A stretch of 64,000 nt of DNA from DASSUW01 sp963844205 (GCA_963844205.1 CAWJNK010000012.1:496001-560000); one strand, 5' to 3'. Positions 9,952 through 19,121 are shown, counted from the first letter of the stretch. The notes: a model not told the origin generated them from the sequence alone. Made by a program: numbers and translations.

Positions 9952-10786
9952 CCCACGAGCCTTTCGAGGTTGCCTTCGAGAATCGCCGCCTCGGCCTCGC
10001 TGCCGAGACCGGCGGCCCGGACGGTCGCCTCCGGGTCGGGGTCGCCCATGTCGAACGGGTGGTCCGAGCCCGCGACCACGCGCTCGGCGCCCACGAACTC
10101 CACGAGCCCACGCAGCACCGCCGGGTCGTGCGTGACCGTGTCGTAGTAGAAGCGGCGCAGCGAGTCCTCGACCGGCTCGCGCAGCGTGCCCTGCGCGCCG
10201 CCGACGTGCTCGTGCGCGTGGCGGAGCCGCCCACGCAGCGCGAGCACGGCGCCGCCGCCGTGCGCGAGCAGGAGCTTGAGGTCCGGATGGCGTTCCATCA
10301 CCCCGGCCATCACCAGGTGCGCGGCCGTGATCGTCGTCTCGAGCGGGTTGCCGACGGTGTTCCACAGGTAGTGGTCCCCCGGCCCTTCGAAGCCGCGCGT
10401 GCTGGGATGGACGAAGACCAGCGCACGGGTCTCTTCGGCCGCCGCCCAGAACGGCGCGAAGCGGGCGGCGCCGAGGTAGTCGCCGTCCGGCCTTGGCGGC
10501 CACCTCGACGCCGGCGAGGCCGCGGGACATCGCCCGGCGCAGCGCGTCGGGGTCGTCCGGCCGTGCCGACCCGAGCACGGCGACGCGGTCGCTCGCAAGT
10601 TCGGCCAGGGCGTCGTTCAGGCGCTCGTCGTCGACGCCGAGCAGCGCCACCCACGGCGACAGCAGCACGCGATCGGCGCGCGGTCTCCTCGAGGATCCGG
10701 TCGACGTCGCGGAACTCGCCGACCGCCGAGGCGGGCGGGTCCGGCCAGTCGCCGCGCGGGATCACGTGGACGTGCGCGTCGACCAT
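9948..10786 (-). CDS. Amidohydrolase_2 (ACMSD-like decarboxylase/hydrolase), frame broken twice
   Basis: TIM-barrel metal enzyme of the aminocarboxymuconate-semialdehyde-decarboxylase group. The N-terminus is MVDAHVHVIP, with HxH. Later come FVHPSTRG, LKLLLAHGGG and the aspartate in VVAGSDHPFDMG. Breaks fall near 10680 (between RILEETAR and VLLSPWVALLG) and near 10490 (between GVEVAAK and DGDYLGAARF). Reading across both gives a protein of about 279 residues, normal for the family. The start ATG overlaps the stop of the EamA gene (TGATG). Members decarboxylate or hydrolyse ring-cleavage products of aromatic acids, which fits the other genes of the run. It is unrelated to the YtcJ-type amidohydrolases nearby. 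Confidence 0.82.
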
Positions 10787-11659
10787 CAGCCGGCGGCGAT
10801 CAGGGTCAGCGCTCCCGCGACCACGAGCGCGGCGCCGATCCAGACCTTGCGCGTGACGCGCTCGAGGTGGCGGCCGACGAGCAGCGGCGAGAGGAAGAGG
10901 ACGATCGGGACCGAGACCAGCGCGAGCGCGAGCACGACGGCGACGTCGGTGCCGTCGATCGCCAGCCAGCGCCACCACGTCGCCAGCGCGACCAGCACGC
11001 CGGCGAGCACCTTGAACGCGAGCGCCTCGCGGGCGATCACCGTCCCGCGCAGCGACTTGCCGCGGCCGACGAGGAAGACGCCGTAGGCGGCGACCGAGGC
11101 GACCATCCCGAGCGTCACGCCGAGCAGCGGCGAGTCGAGCCCCTCCAGCCCTTCGATCGTGAACACGGGGCTGACCGCCCACATCAGCGCGCACGCGAGG
11201 CCGGGCAGTGCGTCGGCGCCGCGCGCCTCCTCGCCGCCGCCCGACGACGATGTACGCGCCGAGCACCATCGGCACGATCGCCACGAGCGCCAGCGGCCCG
11301 GGCAGCTGGCCGAGCGTGATCGCGGCGACCACGAGCGCGAAGAGCGGCGCCATCGTCAGCAGCGGCGACGTGCGCGCCGCGCCGATACGCCGCTGGCTGA
11401 GGTTCAGGAACGTCCAGCCGAGGAGGAAATGCACGACGCCCGCGGCGGCGAAGGCGATCAGCGGCCACGCCCCGGCGTGCAGCAGCTGCGTCAGGTCCTC
11501 GGTCGCCAGCGACATGGCGAGCAGCGCGAGCGCGGCGATCACGAGGTTGATGAACGTCGAGACGTAGGGGTCCTCGATGTCGACGAGCGCGCGCCGGTTG
11601 AGGCTCTGGAAGAGCCCGAAGCCGACGCCCGAGGCCACCGCCCAGAGCGCCGCCGTCAC
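10786..11659 (-). CDS. EamA/DMT-family transporter, frame broken once
   Basis: Inner-membrane protein of about 290 residues with two EamA halves and roughly ten hydrophobic segments (for example ALWAVASGVGFGLF, LINLVIAALALLAMSL, PLLTMAPLFALVVAAI, VWIGAALVVAGALTLI). A single-base break at 11225-11245 separates the first half (ending AYIVVG) from the second (resuming DALPGLACALMWAVSPVF). GTG 11659 is taken as the start because it overlaps the LivF stop (GTGA) and begins directly with the first membrane segment. Drug/metabolite transporters usually export or exchange small metabolites; in this operon it might export an intermediate. Substrate unknown. Confidence 0.8.
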
Positions 11660-12406
11660 GCCGGCGTCGTGGTCGGTTGGACGGCGGCCTTGACCGAACC
11701 ACCGAAGTACAGGTCGGCCATCTCGGGGTTCGCGAGCACCTCGTGCGCCCGCCCGTCGAGCAGCACGCCGCCCGCTCTCCATGACGATCCCCTGCGTCGC
11801 GAGCTTGAGCCCGAAGCGCACGTTCTGCTCGACGAGCAGGATCGTCTTGCCCGCCTCGACCATCCGCGCGACGCTCGCGGCCACGTGCTTGAGCGCCTTC
11901 GGATCCAGCCCCAGCGACGGCTCGTCGAGCAGCACGAGCTTGGGATCGAGCATCAGCGCGCGCGCGAACTCGACCATCCGGCGCTGGCCGCCGGAGAGGT
12001 TGCCCGCCTTCTCGCCGGCCCGCTCGGCGACCACGGGGAACAGCGCCTCGACCTCCTCGTAGCGCTTGCGTACGAGCGCGCGGTCGCGCCGGATGATGTA
12101 GGCGCCCATCAGCACGTTCTCGCGCACGGTGATGTTCGGGAACAGGGCGTCCGACTGCGGCACCTGCGACACGCCGGCGGCGAGGATCTGGGCCGGGTTG
12201 AGGCGGTGCAGCTCGAGGTCGTCGAGCACGACCTCGCCTTCGCGCGGGCGCAGCAGCCCGCTGACCGTCCGCAGCACCGTCGACTTGCCGGCGCCGTTCG
12301 GCCCGACGATGCAGGCGATCGAGCCCTCGGCGATCTCGAGGTCGACGCCCTGGAGGACGTCACCGCCACCGTAGCCCGCGATCACGTTGCGCAGCGCGAG
12401 GATCAC
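11656..12406 (-). CDS. livF: Branched-chain-type ABC transporter ATP-binding protein LivF, frame broken near its end
   Basis: ABC ATPase of about 249 residues. Walker A is GPNGAGKST (about residue 36), the signature is LSGGQRRMVEFARAL and Walker B is LVLLDEPSLGLD. GTG 12406 overlaps the stop of the upstream LivMG gene. Near 11768-11775 one base too many shifts the frame after 'VMESG'; the corrected tail reads LLDGRAHEVLANPEMADLYFGG, typical of LivF, and ends at 11656 overlapping the EamA start. With LivMG, LivH and the binding protein it forms one importer. Importers of this architecture carry amino acids but also aromatic acids, amides and other carboxylates. Confidence 0.9.
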
Positions 12407-14211
12407 GAGGCTCCCGCCGGCACGGGCACGTCGATGGCGAAGTCGTCGCCGAGGTACGCATCGAGCACCTTCGGGTCGCGCTGGATCTCAGCCGGGCGGC
12501 CGGACGCGATCGTCTTCCCGCGCGCGAGCACGAGCACCGGATCGCACAGGCCGAGCACGAACGGCATGTTGTGCTCGACGATCAGGAACGTCTTCCCCTT
12601 GGCGTTGAGCTCGCGGATCATGTCGCCCATCCGCTCGATCAGCGTCGGGTTGATGCCGCCCGCCGGCTCGTCCAGGAGGATCAGCTTCGGGTCGAGCATG
12701 AGGACCTGCGCGAGCTCGACCAGCTTCTGCTGGCCGAACGAGAGCGCCGCCGCCCGCACGCCGGCGTACTGCTTCATCCCCACGAAGTCGAGCAGCTCCT
12801 CGGCGCGCTCGGCCTCCGCGCCGCTGACGCCGTCGGCGTTGAGCTGGCCCCAGCGGAAGCCACGCAGCGGCGCGACGACGTTCTCGAGCACGGTCATCTG
12901 GCGGAACAGCCGCGTGATCTGGAACGTGCGGCCGAGGCCGGCGTAAGCGCGGTCCCACGGCCTGAGCCCGTCGATCCGGCGGCCGTCGAACCAGACCTCG
13001 CCGGCGTTCCGCGACATCGTGCCGCCGATCAGGTTGAAGACCGTGGTCTTGCCGGAGCCGTTGGGGCCGATCAGCGCGGTGATCGAGCCCTCGGGAACCG
13101 AGAACGTGGCGCCGTCGACGGCCCGCAGGCCGCCGAACCGCTTCTCCAGGCCCTTGACCTCGAGCAGCGGCGGGCCGCTCGGCTCCGGGCGCGGCGGCAG
13201 CGCGGGTCGTTCGCGGAGCTCGAGCCGCGCGCCGACGAGACCGGCCTTGCCGCGCCTGCGCCGCGCCTCGATCAGGTCCTGCAGCGTCGGGATGATGCCG
13301 CGCGGGAGGAACAGCACCACCATCGCCATCAGGCCGCCGAAGATCAGCAGCCGGGAGTTCCCGCCCCCGAGGTTGTTGTTCGACCACTCGTTCACGCCCT
13401 CGATCAGGAACGCGCCGAGCACCGGGCCCAACAGCGTGCCGCGGCCGCCGATCAGCATCGAGAGCAGGATCTGGACGCTGAGCAGGATGTTGAACATGCC
13501 GATCGGGTCGACGAAGGCGAGGTAGTAGCCGTAGATGGCGCCGGCCATCCCGACGAACACGGCGCTCGCCACGAAGCCGAGCAGCTTGTAGGTGGGGGTG
13601 TTGACGCCGACCGTCGCCGCCTTGTCCTCGTCCTCGCGCATCGCGACGAGCCCCATGCCGAACTTCGTGCGCCGGATCCGCCAGCTCATCAGGAGCGACG
13701 CGGCGAGCAGCGCGCAGAGCGAGTAGTAGAACGGCCAGTTCTGGATGTCGATGCTCCAGGTCGGCAGCGGCAGCGTGATGCCGGCGGTGCCCTGCGTGAG
13801 CGACGACCAGTTGGTCGCGACGATCTGCAGTAGGAACAGGAACGCGATCGTCATGATCACGAACGACGGCCCGCGGGTCCGCAGCGCGATCACCCCCAGC
13901 AGCGCCGCGAACAGCCCGGCCACCACGCCGGCGACCGGCACCCAGACCCACACCGACACGTCGACGCGCGTGGAGAGGATCGCCAGCGTGTATGCCCCCA
14001 GGCCGAGGAACGCGCCCTGGCCGAGCGACACGTAGCCGCCGTAGCCGGAGATCACGTTCAGCCCGACCGCCCCGATCGCGAAGACCAGGGACAGGATGAT
14101 CATGTTCTGGTAGTAGAGGTCGTCCGAGACGACCGGGTAGAGGAGCAGCACGGCGGCCGCCACGGCCACGACGGCGCGGCCGAGCGTCACGCTCGAGGGC
14201 AGGCTCCTCAT
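12403..14211 (-). CDS. livM-livG: Fused ABC permease LivM and ATP-binding protein LivG
   Basis: One 602-residue frame with a permease N-terminal half (about residues 1-330, eight or more hydrophobic segments, including ISGYGGYVSLGQGAFLG) and an ABC ATPase C-terminal half (from about 345; Walker A GPNGSGKTT, signature LSFGQQKLVELAQ, Walker B LILLDEPAGG). A linker rich in charged residues and proline joins them. The start is ATG 14211 (MRSLPSSVTLG), overlapping the LivH stop; an unrelated open extension upstream is an artefact. Natural LivM-LivG fusions are known in actinobacteria. LivF remains a separate ATPase, so the predicted importer has two permease and two ATPase subunits. Confidence 0.95.
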   Translation of the reverse strand: MRSLPSSVTLGRAVVAVAAAVLLLYPVVSDDLYYQNMIILSLVFAIGAVGLNVISGYGGYVSLGQGAFLGLGAYTLAILSTRVDVSVWVWVPVAGVVAGLFAALLGVIALRTRGPSFVIMTIAFLFLLQIVATNWSSLTQGTAGITLPLPTWSIDIQNWPFYYSLCALLAASLLMSWRIRRTKFGMGLVAMREDEDKAATVGVNTPTYKLLGFVASAVFVGMAGAIYGYYLAFVDPIGMFNILLSVQILLSMLIGGRGTLLGPVLGAFLIEGVNEWSNNNLGGGNSRLLIFGGLMAMVVLFLPRGIIPTLQDLIEARRRRGKAGLVGARLELRERPALPPRPEPSGPPLLEVKGLEKRFGGLRAVDGATFSVPEGSITALIGPNGSGKTTVFNLIGGTMSRNAGEVWFDGRRIDGLRPWDRAYAGLGRTFQITRLFRQMTVLENVVAPLRGFRWGQLNADGVSGAEAERAEELLDFVGMKQYAGVRAAALSFGQQKLVELAQVLMLDPKLILLDEPAGGINPTLIERMGDMIRELNAKGKTFLIVEHNMPFVLGLCDPVLVLARGKTIASGRPAEIQRDPKVLDAYLGDDFAIDVPVPAGAS

Positions 14212-15092
14212 GCGGCCGCCACGTCCTCGCGCAGGCGCGCGCCGAACAGGCCCTGCGGCCGGACGAGCAGCACGACGAAGATCACCACGTAGGGCACGGC
14301 GGTGGCCCAGGACGGCGAGATGTAGGTGACCGTCGCCGCCTCCGCGACGCCCAGGATCAGCGCACCCACCGCCGCGCCCGGCAGGCTGCCGAGCCCGCCG
14401 AGCACGACGATGCTCAGCAGCCGGGCGATCCACTGGTAGTGCGAGCCGGGAAGGAACGGGTAGAGCACGCTGACGATCGAGCCGCCGGCGCCGGCGGCGG
14501 CCACGCCGATCGCGAACGTCAGCGCCGCCACGCCGCTGACGTTGACGCCGACCAGTGCGGCGCCCTGGGGGTTGACCGCGCTGGCCCGGATCGCGCGGCC
14601 GAGCCAGGTGCGCGTGAGCATCAGGTACAGCGAGCCGAGCACGATCGCGGCCACGGCGAACCCGTAGACCTGCGCCTTGGGCAGGAACAGGTCGCCGACC
14701 GAGTAGGACTCGTTGAAGTACGCCGGACGGACCGAATGGGACGTGTTGCCCCACACGAGGCCCATCACGCCCTCGAGCACGAGGGCGATCGCGAACGTCA
14801 GCAGGACCGACGACGACATGTGCGCGCCGCGGATCCGGCGGATCGTCGCGAGGTACAGGATCCAGCCGAAGCCGAACATCACCGGCGTGGTGATGAGGAT
14901 GGTCAGCAGCGGGTCGAGCTCGATCGACGTCCAGATCGAGTAGGTCAGGAAGGCGGCCAGGATGAGGAACGACCCGTGCGCGATGTTGATCACGCGCATG
15001 ACGCCGAAGATCAGCGTCAGCCCCGACGCCAGCAGCGCGTAGACCCCACCGATGAGGACCCCGAGGATGAGCGTCTGGGCGAGCTGGGTCAT
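14208..15092 (-). CDS. livH: Branched-chain-type ABC transporter permease LivH
   Basis: A 294-residue hydrophobic protein of the BPD_transp_2 family with about eight membrane segments. The family segment LIFGVMRVINIAHGSFLILAA is at residues 27-47, and IVVLGGLGSLPGAAVGALI lies in the C-terminal half. It overlaps livMG by four bases (ATGA). The 51 bp between it and the binding-protein gene shows no terminator, so it is probably transcribed with it. It forms the membrane pore with the LivM half of the fusion. Full length, no oddities. Confidence 0.96.
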   Translation of the reverse strand: MTQLAQTLILGVLIGGVYALLASGLTLIFGVMRVINIAHGSFLILAAFLTYSIWTSIELDPLLTILITTPVMFGFGWILYLATIRRIRGAHMSSSVLLTFAIALVLEGVMGLVWGNTSHSVRPAYFNESYSVGDLFLPKAQVYGFAVAAIVLGSLYLMLTRTWLGRAIRASAVNPQGAALVGVNVSGVAALTFAIGVAAAGAGGSIVSVLYPFLPGSHYQWIARLLSIVVLGGLGSLPGAAVGALILGVAEAATVTYISPSWATAVPYVVIFVVLLVRPQGLFGARLREDVAAA

Positions 15093-15143
15093 GGCGGCCA
15101 GGCGGCGGCGGCGCCCATCCGGGGCGCCGCCGGAGTATCTCGC

Positions 15144-16397
15144 CTAGTTGCCCCCTCCGGGCTTGTAACCCTCGACGATCGCGTCGGTCGTCGCGGCCTC
15201 CTCGGGCAGCACGATCTCGGCCTTGCCGTTCTGCCACTGGCCGATCAGGTACTCGCCCTGCGGCGCGCCCGTCTCGTCCCAGGTCAGCGGGCCGAGGATG
15301 GTCTCCACCTCGTTCTCGCGAAGCCAGTCCGCGAGCTTGAGCTGGTCCTCCTTGGCCACGGTGTCGTTCTCCTCCACGGTGGCCTGCAGCACCTCGCCGG
15401 TGGCGTACGCGTCGGCGGCGTCCTCAGGCACGGCCTCGCCGCCGAACATCTCCTGGTACTTGGCGACGAACTCCTCGTTGCCCGGCGTCGACGCCTCCTG
15501 GCTGTGGCTCACCGCGTAGAAGACGCCCTCGGTGTTCTCGACGCCGATGCCGTCCGCGTACTGCTCGCCGAACGACGGCGCGTTCGTCTGGTACAGCCAC
15601 TTGGGCGTGAAGTTGACCTTCCGGAGGGCGCGCATGAGCCCGATGCCGTCCTCGAACTGCGTGCCGAGCACGACCAGGTCGGGGTCCTTGGACTTGACTG
15701 CGTTGGCGATCGAGTCGAAGTTCGTCGTGTCCGAGGTGTAGGTCTCCCGGTAGACGGTCTGGATCCCGGCGTCCTTGAGGATCGCCTCGATGCCCTCGGA
15801 GGTCGGGGTGGTGAACGGGTCGTCGAGCGTCGGATAGGCGGCGGTCTTCGGCCGCTTGCCCTCCGGCAGCTCGGTGACCCACTTCGCCCACACGTCGCCC
15901 TGGTGGTCGGCGGTGGCCTGCTGGGCGAAGAAGACCATCTTGAAGCCGCGGTTGAAGATGTCCGGGTTGCCACCCGCCGGCTCGATGTAGAGCATCTGGT
16001 TGCGCTCGGCCACGGCCGAGGCGGGCAGGTTGAGCAGCGACGAGAACGTGCCGAGCAGAAGGTCCACCTTGTCGCCGCTGATCAGCGCGTTGTAGTCGGA
16101 CACCACCGTGTTCTGGTTGGACGCGTCGTCCTTGATCACGAGCTCGACCTGGCGGCCGAGCAGGCCGCCGTTGTCGTTGACCATGGAGGCCCAGACCTCG
16201 TATCCCTGCTTCGCCGCCTTGCCCGGCTCGGAGAACTCGCCGGTGAGGGGTAGCGAGGCGCCGATCTTGAGCGGCGCGTTATCGCCGCCCCCGGCAGCCG
16301 ACCCGCCGTCGTCGTCGTCATCGCCACACGCGCCGATCGTCAATGCCAGGGCGCCGGCGATCGCGACGATCGACCAGCGCTTCATCCAAACGCCCAT
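15144..16397 (-). CDS. ABC transporter substrate-binding lipoprotein (LivJ-like)
   Basis: A 417-residue periplasmic-binding-fold protein (Peripla_BP_6). The start ATG 16397 follows an AGGAGGA ribosome site at ideal spacing and gives MGVWMKRW. The lipoprotein signal ends TIGAC, then a flexible DDDDDGGSAAGGG linker, and the mature domain begins at LKIGASLPLTGEFSEPG. It captures the substrate for the Liv-type importer encoded downstream and is the first gene after a strong LacI-controlled promoter (16423-16479). That promoter lies inside the 3' end of the repressor gene, and the repressor stop (16382) is inside this gene. Ligand not predictable from sequence. Confidence 0.95.
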   Translation of the reverse strand: MGVWMKRWSIVAIAGALALTIGACGDDDDDGGSAAGGGDNAPLKIGASLPLTGEFSEPGKAAKQGYEVWASMVNDNGGLLGRQVELVIKDDASNQNTVVSDYNALISGDKVDLLLGTFSSLLNLPASAVAERNQMLYIEPAGGNPDIFNRGFKMVFFAQQATADHQGDVWAKWVTELPEGKRPKTAAYPTLDDPFTTPTSEGIEAILKDAGIQTVYRETYTSDTTNFDSIANAVKSKDPDLVVLGTQFEDGIGLMRALRKVNFTPKWLYQTNAPSFGEQYADGIGVENTEGVFYAVSHSQEASTPGNEEFVAKYQEMFGGEAVPEDAADAYATGEVLQATVEENDTVAKEDQLKLADWLRENEVETILGPLTWDETGAPQGEYLIGQWQNGKAEIVLPEEAATTDAIVEGYKPGGGN

Positions 16398-17521
16398 CCG
16401 CGTCCTCCTCCTCGTCGCCCGCTTGCAAACGATTGCAGCAAACGTATGCACCGTAGCGACCCCTCGATGGGATTGTCAAGGTCGAGTGGGCCCGGTGGTG
16501 CGTCGGTCGAGCCGCGCACCACCAGCCGCGGCGCGAGCATGACCTCGCGCGCGGCGGCCGCCGGGTCCTGCAGCCGCTCGAGCAGCAGCTCGGCCCCGGC
16601 GGCACCGATCTCGTACTGCGGAATCCCGACCGTGGTGAGCGGTGGGTTGAAGCGCTCCGAGAACGGCATGTCGTTGAACCCCGCCACCGACATCTCCCGG
16701 GGGCAGGCGATGCCGCGGGCCTGCAGGCTGTCGTAGGAGCCGAGCGCCATCAGGTCGTTACCGGCCACGATGGCGGTCGCGGCGGCGCCCGAGGCCAGCA
16801 GCTCGTCGCATAACCGGCGGCCCTCCGGCTCGGTGAACGCGGCGCCGAAGCGCACGAGCTCGGGGTCGACCTCGAGGCCGGCGCGCTCCATCGCGGCCAC
16901 GAAGCCCTCGTGGCGATCGCGTCCGGTCGAGACCCCGATCGGACCGCCGAGATGGGCGATCCGCGTGTGGCCGAGCTCGACCAGGTGCTCGACGGCGAGC
17001 TCGCAGCCGCGCCGGTCGTCGGCCGTCGCGGAGGGCGCGTCGCCGTCGTCGTGGCGGCGCAGCACGTAGACCACGGGCAGGCTCGACTGCGACAGCTCGT
17101 CGGCCGGCTCCAGCCGCGCGGTGGCGGCGATCACACCGTCGACCTGGCGCGCGCGCATCGCGTCGAAGTCGTTTCGCTCGCGCTCGGGGTCGTTGTCGGT
17201 GTTGGCGATCAGCGGCGTGTAGCCGGCCTGCTCCAGCCGGTCCTGGATCCCTCGCACGATCGGCGGGAACAGCGGGTTGGTGAGGTCGGGCACGAGCACG
17301 CCGACCGTGTACGAGCGATTCGTCTTCAGGCCGCGCGCGATCGGGTTCGGCCGGTAGCCGAGCGCCTCCGCGGCCTCGATCACGCGGCGGGCCGTCTCCT
17401 CGTTCACGAGCCGCCGCGTCTCCTCGTTCAGGGCGCGTGACACGGTGCCGGGGTGCACGTCGGCGAGGCGGGCGACGTCGCGAAGCGTCGCCGGGGCAGG
17501 ACGGCCGGCCACGCGCGCCAT
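16382..17521 (-). CDS. LacI-family transcriptional repressor with extended C-terminus
   Basis: 379 residues. The N-terminal helix-turn-helix is at about 12-60 (TLRDVARLADVHPGTVSRALN, hinge PNPIARGLKTNRS), followed by a periplasmic-binding-like effector domain (VGVLVPDLTNPLF). The ATG at 17521 overlaps the stop of the M24 gene (TAATG), so the two are co-transcribed and the repressor is autoregulated through the operator at 18908. A usual LacI protein would end near VVRGSTDAPP; this frame runs about 35 residues further through the promoter and operators of the next operon and stops inside the binding-protein gene. A lost stop or a missed frameshift could explain the tail. It is the likely regulator of all four TTGCAAACG operators. 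Confidence 0.93.
   Translation of the reverse strand: MARVAGRPAPATLRDVARLADVHPGTVSRALNEETRRLVNEETARRVIEAAEALGYRPNPIARGLKTNRSYTVGVLVPDLTNPLFPPIVRGIQDRLEQAGYTPLIANTDNDPERERNDFDAMRARQVDGVIAATARLEPADELSQSSLPVVYVLRRHDDGDAPSATADDRRGCELAVEHLVELGHTRIAHLGGPIGVSTGRDRHEGFVAAMERAGLEVDPELVRFGAAFTEPEGRRLCDELLASGAAATAIVAGNDLMALGSYDSLQARGIACPREMSVAGFNDMPFSERFNPPLTTVGIPQYEIGAAGAELLLERLQDPAAAAREVMLAPRLVVRGSTDAPPGPLDLDNPIEGSLRCIRLLQSFASGRRGGGRGWAFG
16423..16479 (-). promoter_or_regulatory. LacI-controlled promoter of the transporter/catabolic operon, two operators
   Basis: On the minus strand, -35 TTGACA (16474-16479), an 18-bp spacer, then -10 TACGGT (16450-16455). Immediately downstream are TTGCAAACGATTGCA in complementary orientation (16423-16437) and a second, weaker copy GCAAACGTATGCA (16438-16450) touching the -10 box. 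The first is identical to operators at 18908 and 19082. Placement over the transcription start indicates repression. The whole promoter lies within the last codons of the repressor gene. Confidence 0.82.
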
Positions 17522-18888
17522 TATGCCCCCGGCACCAGTCGCTCCCTGACCGCGCCGTTGACGCCCGGGGTCGCCTCCTGGCGGTCGTCGTCGAGCGAGG
17601 TGTTGCGGTCCGAGGTCACCTCCCGCTCGAGCGGCAGCGTGCCGCCGACCGTGTAGTACGGCTTGCCGGCGATCACGAGATCCTCGGCGGGGAAGCGCGT
17701 GATCACCTCGCAGCCGTCCTTGGTGACGACCAGCTGCTCCTCGATCCGGGCCGCCGACCAGCCGTCGGTCGCCGGCCAGAACGTCTCGAGCGCGAACACC
17801 ATCCCCTCCTTGATCTCCTCGGGGTGATCGAGCGAGACGAGCCGGCTGAAGATCGGCTTCTCCCAGATCGAGAGGCCGACGCCGTGGCCGAACTGGAGCG
17901 CGAACGCCGCCTCCTCGTCCGGGAACCCGAACTCCGTGGCCTCCGGCCAGACCTCGACGACCTCGGCCGTCGTGACGCCGGGGCGGATGCGGGCGATCGC
18001 CGCGTCGAGGTAGTAGCGGCAGCGCTTGTAGGCGTCGACGAGGGCGGGCGACGCGCTGGCGACCGCGAAGGTGCGGTAGTAGCACGTGCGGTAGCCGTTG
18101 AAGGAGTGCAGGATGTCGAAGTACGCCGGGTCGCCGGGGCGCAGCGCGCGGTCGGTGAACACGTGCGGGTGTGGAGAGCAGCGCTCGCCCGAGATCGCGT
18201 TGACCCCCTCCACGAACTCCGAGCCCATGTCGTAGAGGACCTTGTTGACGAGCCCGACGCACTCGTTCTCGCGCATGCCGGGACGCATGGCGCGGTACAG
18301 CTCCTCGTAGGCGGCGTCGACCATGGCGCACGCGGTGTTCAGGAGCGTGATCTCGTCGCGCGTCTTGATCACGCGGGCCTGCTGCATGAGCTGCTGGCCG
18401 TCGACGATCCGGATCCCCTCCGCCTGGAGGGCGAACAGCACGGGCGGCTCGATCGCGTCGACGCCCAGGGGTTCGTCGTGCAGCCCTCGCTGCTCGAGCT
18501 CGACCTTGATCTTGCGCGCCACGTCCTCGGCGCGGCCGGACTCGGCCGACATCGCGCCCCGCAACGTGCTGATGCCGGCGCGTGAGCGGCCCTCGCCGAG
18601 CCACGGGTTGTAGAGCTGGTGGTGGCGGGCGGCCGAGCCGAAGTCCCACATGATCGGCTCGTCGCCGCGGGCCAGCAGGCAGAAGCGGTTGAGCTTGTCC
18701 TGCGCCCACGTCCCGATGTGGGTGGCCGTGACGTAGCGGATGTTCGTCATGTCGAAGCACAGCAGCGCTCCGACGTCGGACGCCTCGAGCTCCGCCTTGA
18801 TGCGGGCCAGGCGCTCCTCGCGCAGACGGTCGAAGCGCACCCGCTCCTCCCAGTCCACGCCCATCGTCCCGTAGGTGTGCAGCGCCAT
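17521..18888 (-). CDS. M24-family (creatinase/prolidase-like) hydrolase
   Basis: About 455 residues with an N-terminal creatinase domain (VGALLCFDMTNIRYVT) and a C-terminal pita-bread domain. Metal-site residues that can be read are the first aspartate (AYFDILHS), the histidine in FGHGVGLS and two glutamates (ALETFWP, RIEEQLVVT). The second aspartate of the usual GYxxDxTRT motif is cysteine (GYRTCYYRTF), as in members that do not use the standard dimetal site, such as creatinase. Start ATG 18888 has a GGAGGGG ribosome site; the long upstream extension is open but unlike the family. It probably cleaves a C-N bond of a non-peptide compound. First gene of a unit that includes the repressor. Confidence 0.9.
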   Translation of the reverse strand: MALHTYGTMGVDWEERVRFDRLREERLARIKAELEASDVGALLCFDMTNIRYVTATHIGTWAQDKLNRFCLLARGDEPIMWDFGSAARHHQLYNPWLGEGRSRAGISTLRGAMSAESGRAEDVARKIKVELEQRGLHDEPLGVDAIEPPVLFALQAEGIRIVDGQQLMQQARVIKTRDEITLLNTACAMVDAAYEELYRAMRPGMRENECVGLVNKVLYDMGSEFVEGVNAISGERCSPHPHVFTDRALRPGDPAYFDILHSFNGYRTCYYRTFAVASASPALVDAYKRCRYYLDAAIARIRPGVTTAEVVEVWPEATEFGFPDEEAAFALQFGHGVGLSIWEKPIFSRLVSLDHPEEIKEGMVFALETFWPATDGWSAARIEEQLVVTKDGCEVITRFPAEDLVIAGKPYYTVGGTLPLEREVTSDRNTSLDDDRQEATPGVNGAVRERLVPGA

Positions 18889-18907
18889 GTCGGCCCCTCC
18901 AGCATCG

Positions 18908-18950
18908 TTGCAAACGATTGCAGCGTAGCCGACCTTCGCGCCGACGGCAA
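18908..18950 (-). promoter_or_regulatory. LacI-controlled promoter of the M24-lacI unit
   Basis: Minus-strand -35 TTGCCG (18945-18950), 17-bp spacer, -10 TACGCT (18922-18927), followed directly by the operator at 18908-18922 (identical 15-mer TTGCAAACGATTGCA on the plus strand). The start codon at 18888 is 20 bp downstream, with a good ribosome site between. Confidence 0.82.
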
Positions 18951-19051
18951 GGCTGCGGCGCCCGCGACCTCGACGGCCACGTGGGCGATGACCGCGCGAC
19001 CGTGCGGCTACCACGTCCGCGAGGATCGTGCGGTCGAGTGTGCAGTGACAC

Positions 19052-19096
19052 TTGACAGCGGCGCGCTCCACCTGATACTCGTTGCAAACGATTGCA
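19052..19096 (+). promoter_or_regulatory. LacI-controlled promoter of the Tat amidohydrolase operon
   Basis: TTGACA (19052-19057), 16-bp spacer, GATACT (19074-19079), then operator TTGCAAACGATTGCA (19082-19096). The downstream gene starts at 19122 after a GGAGGAGAG ribosome site. It is divergent from the promoter at 18950, so about 100 bp separates the two control regions. Confidence 0.82.
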
Positions 19097-19121
19097 CGAC
19101 CCGGAGGAGAGAGGGGAAGGC

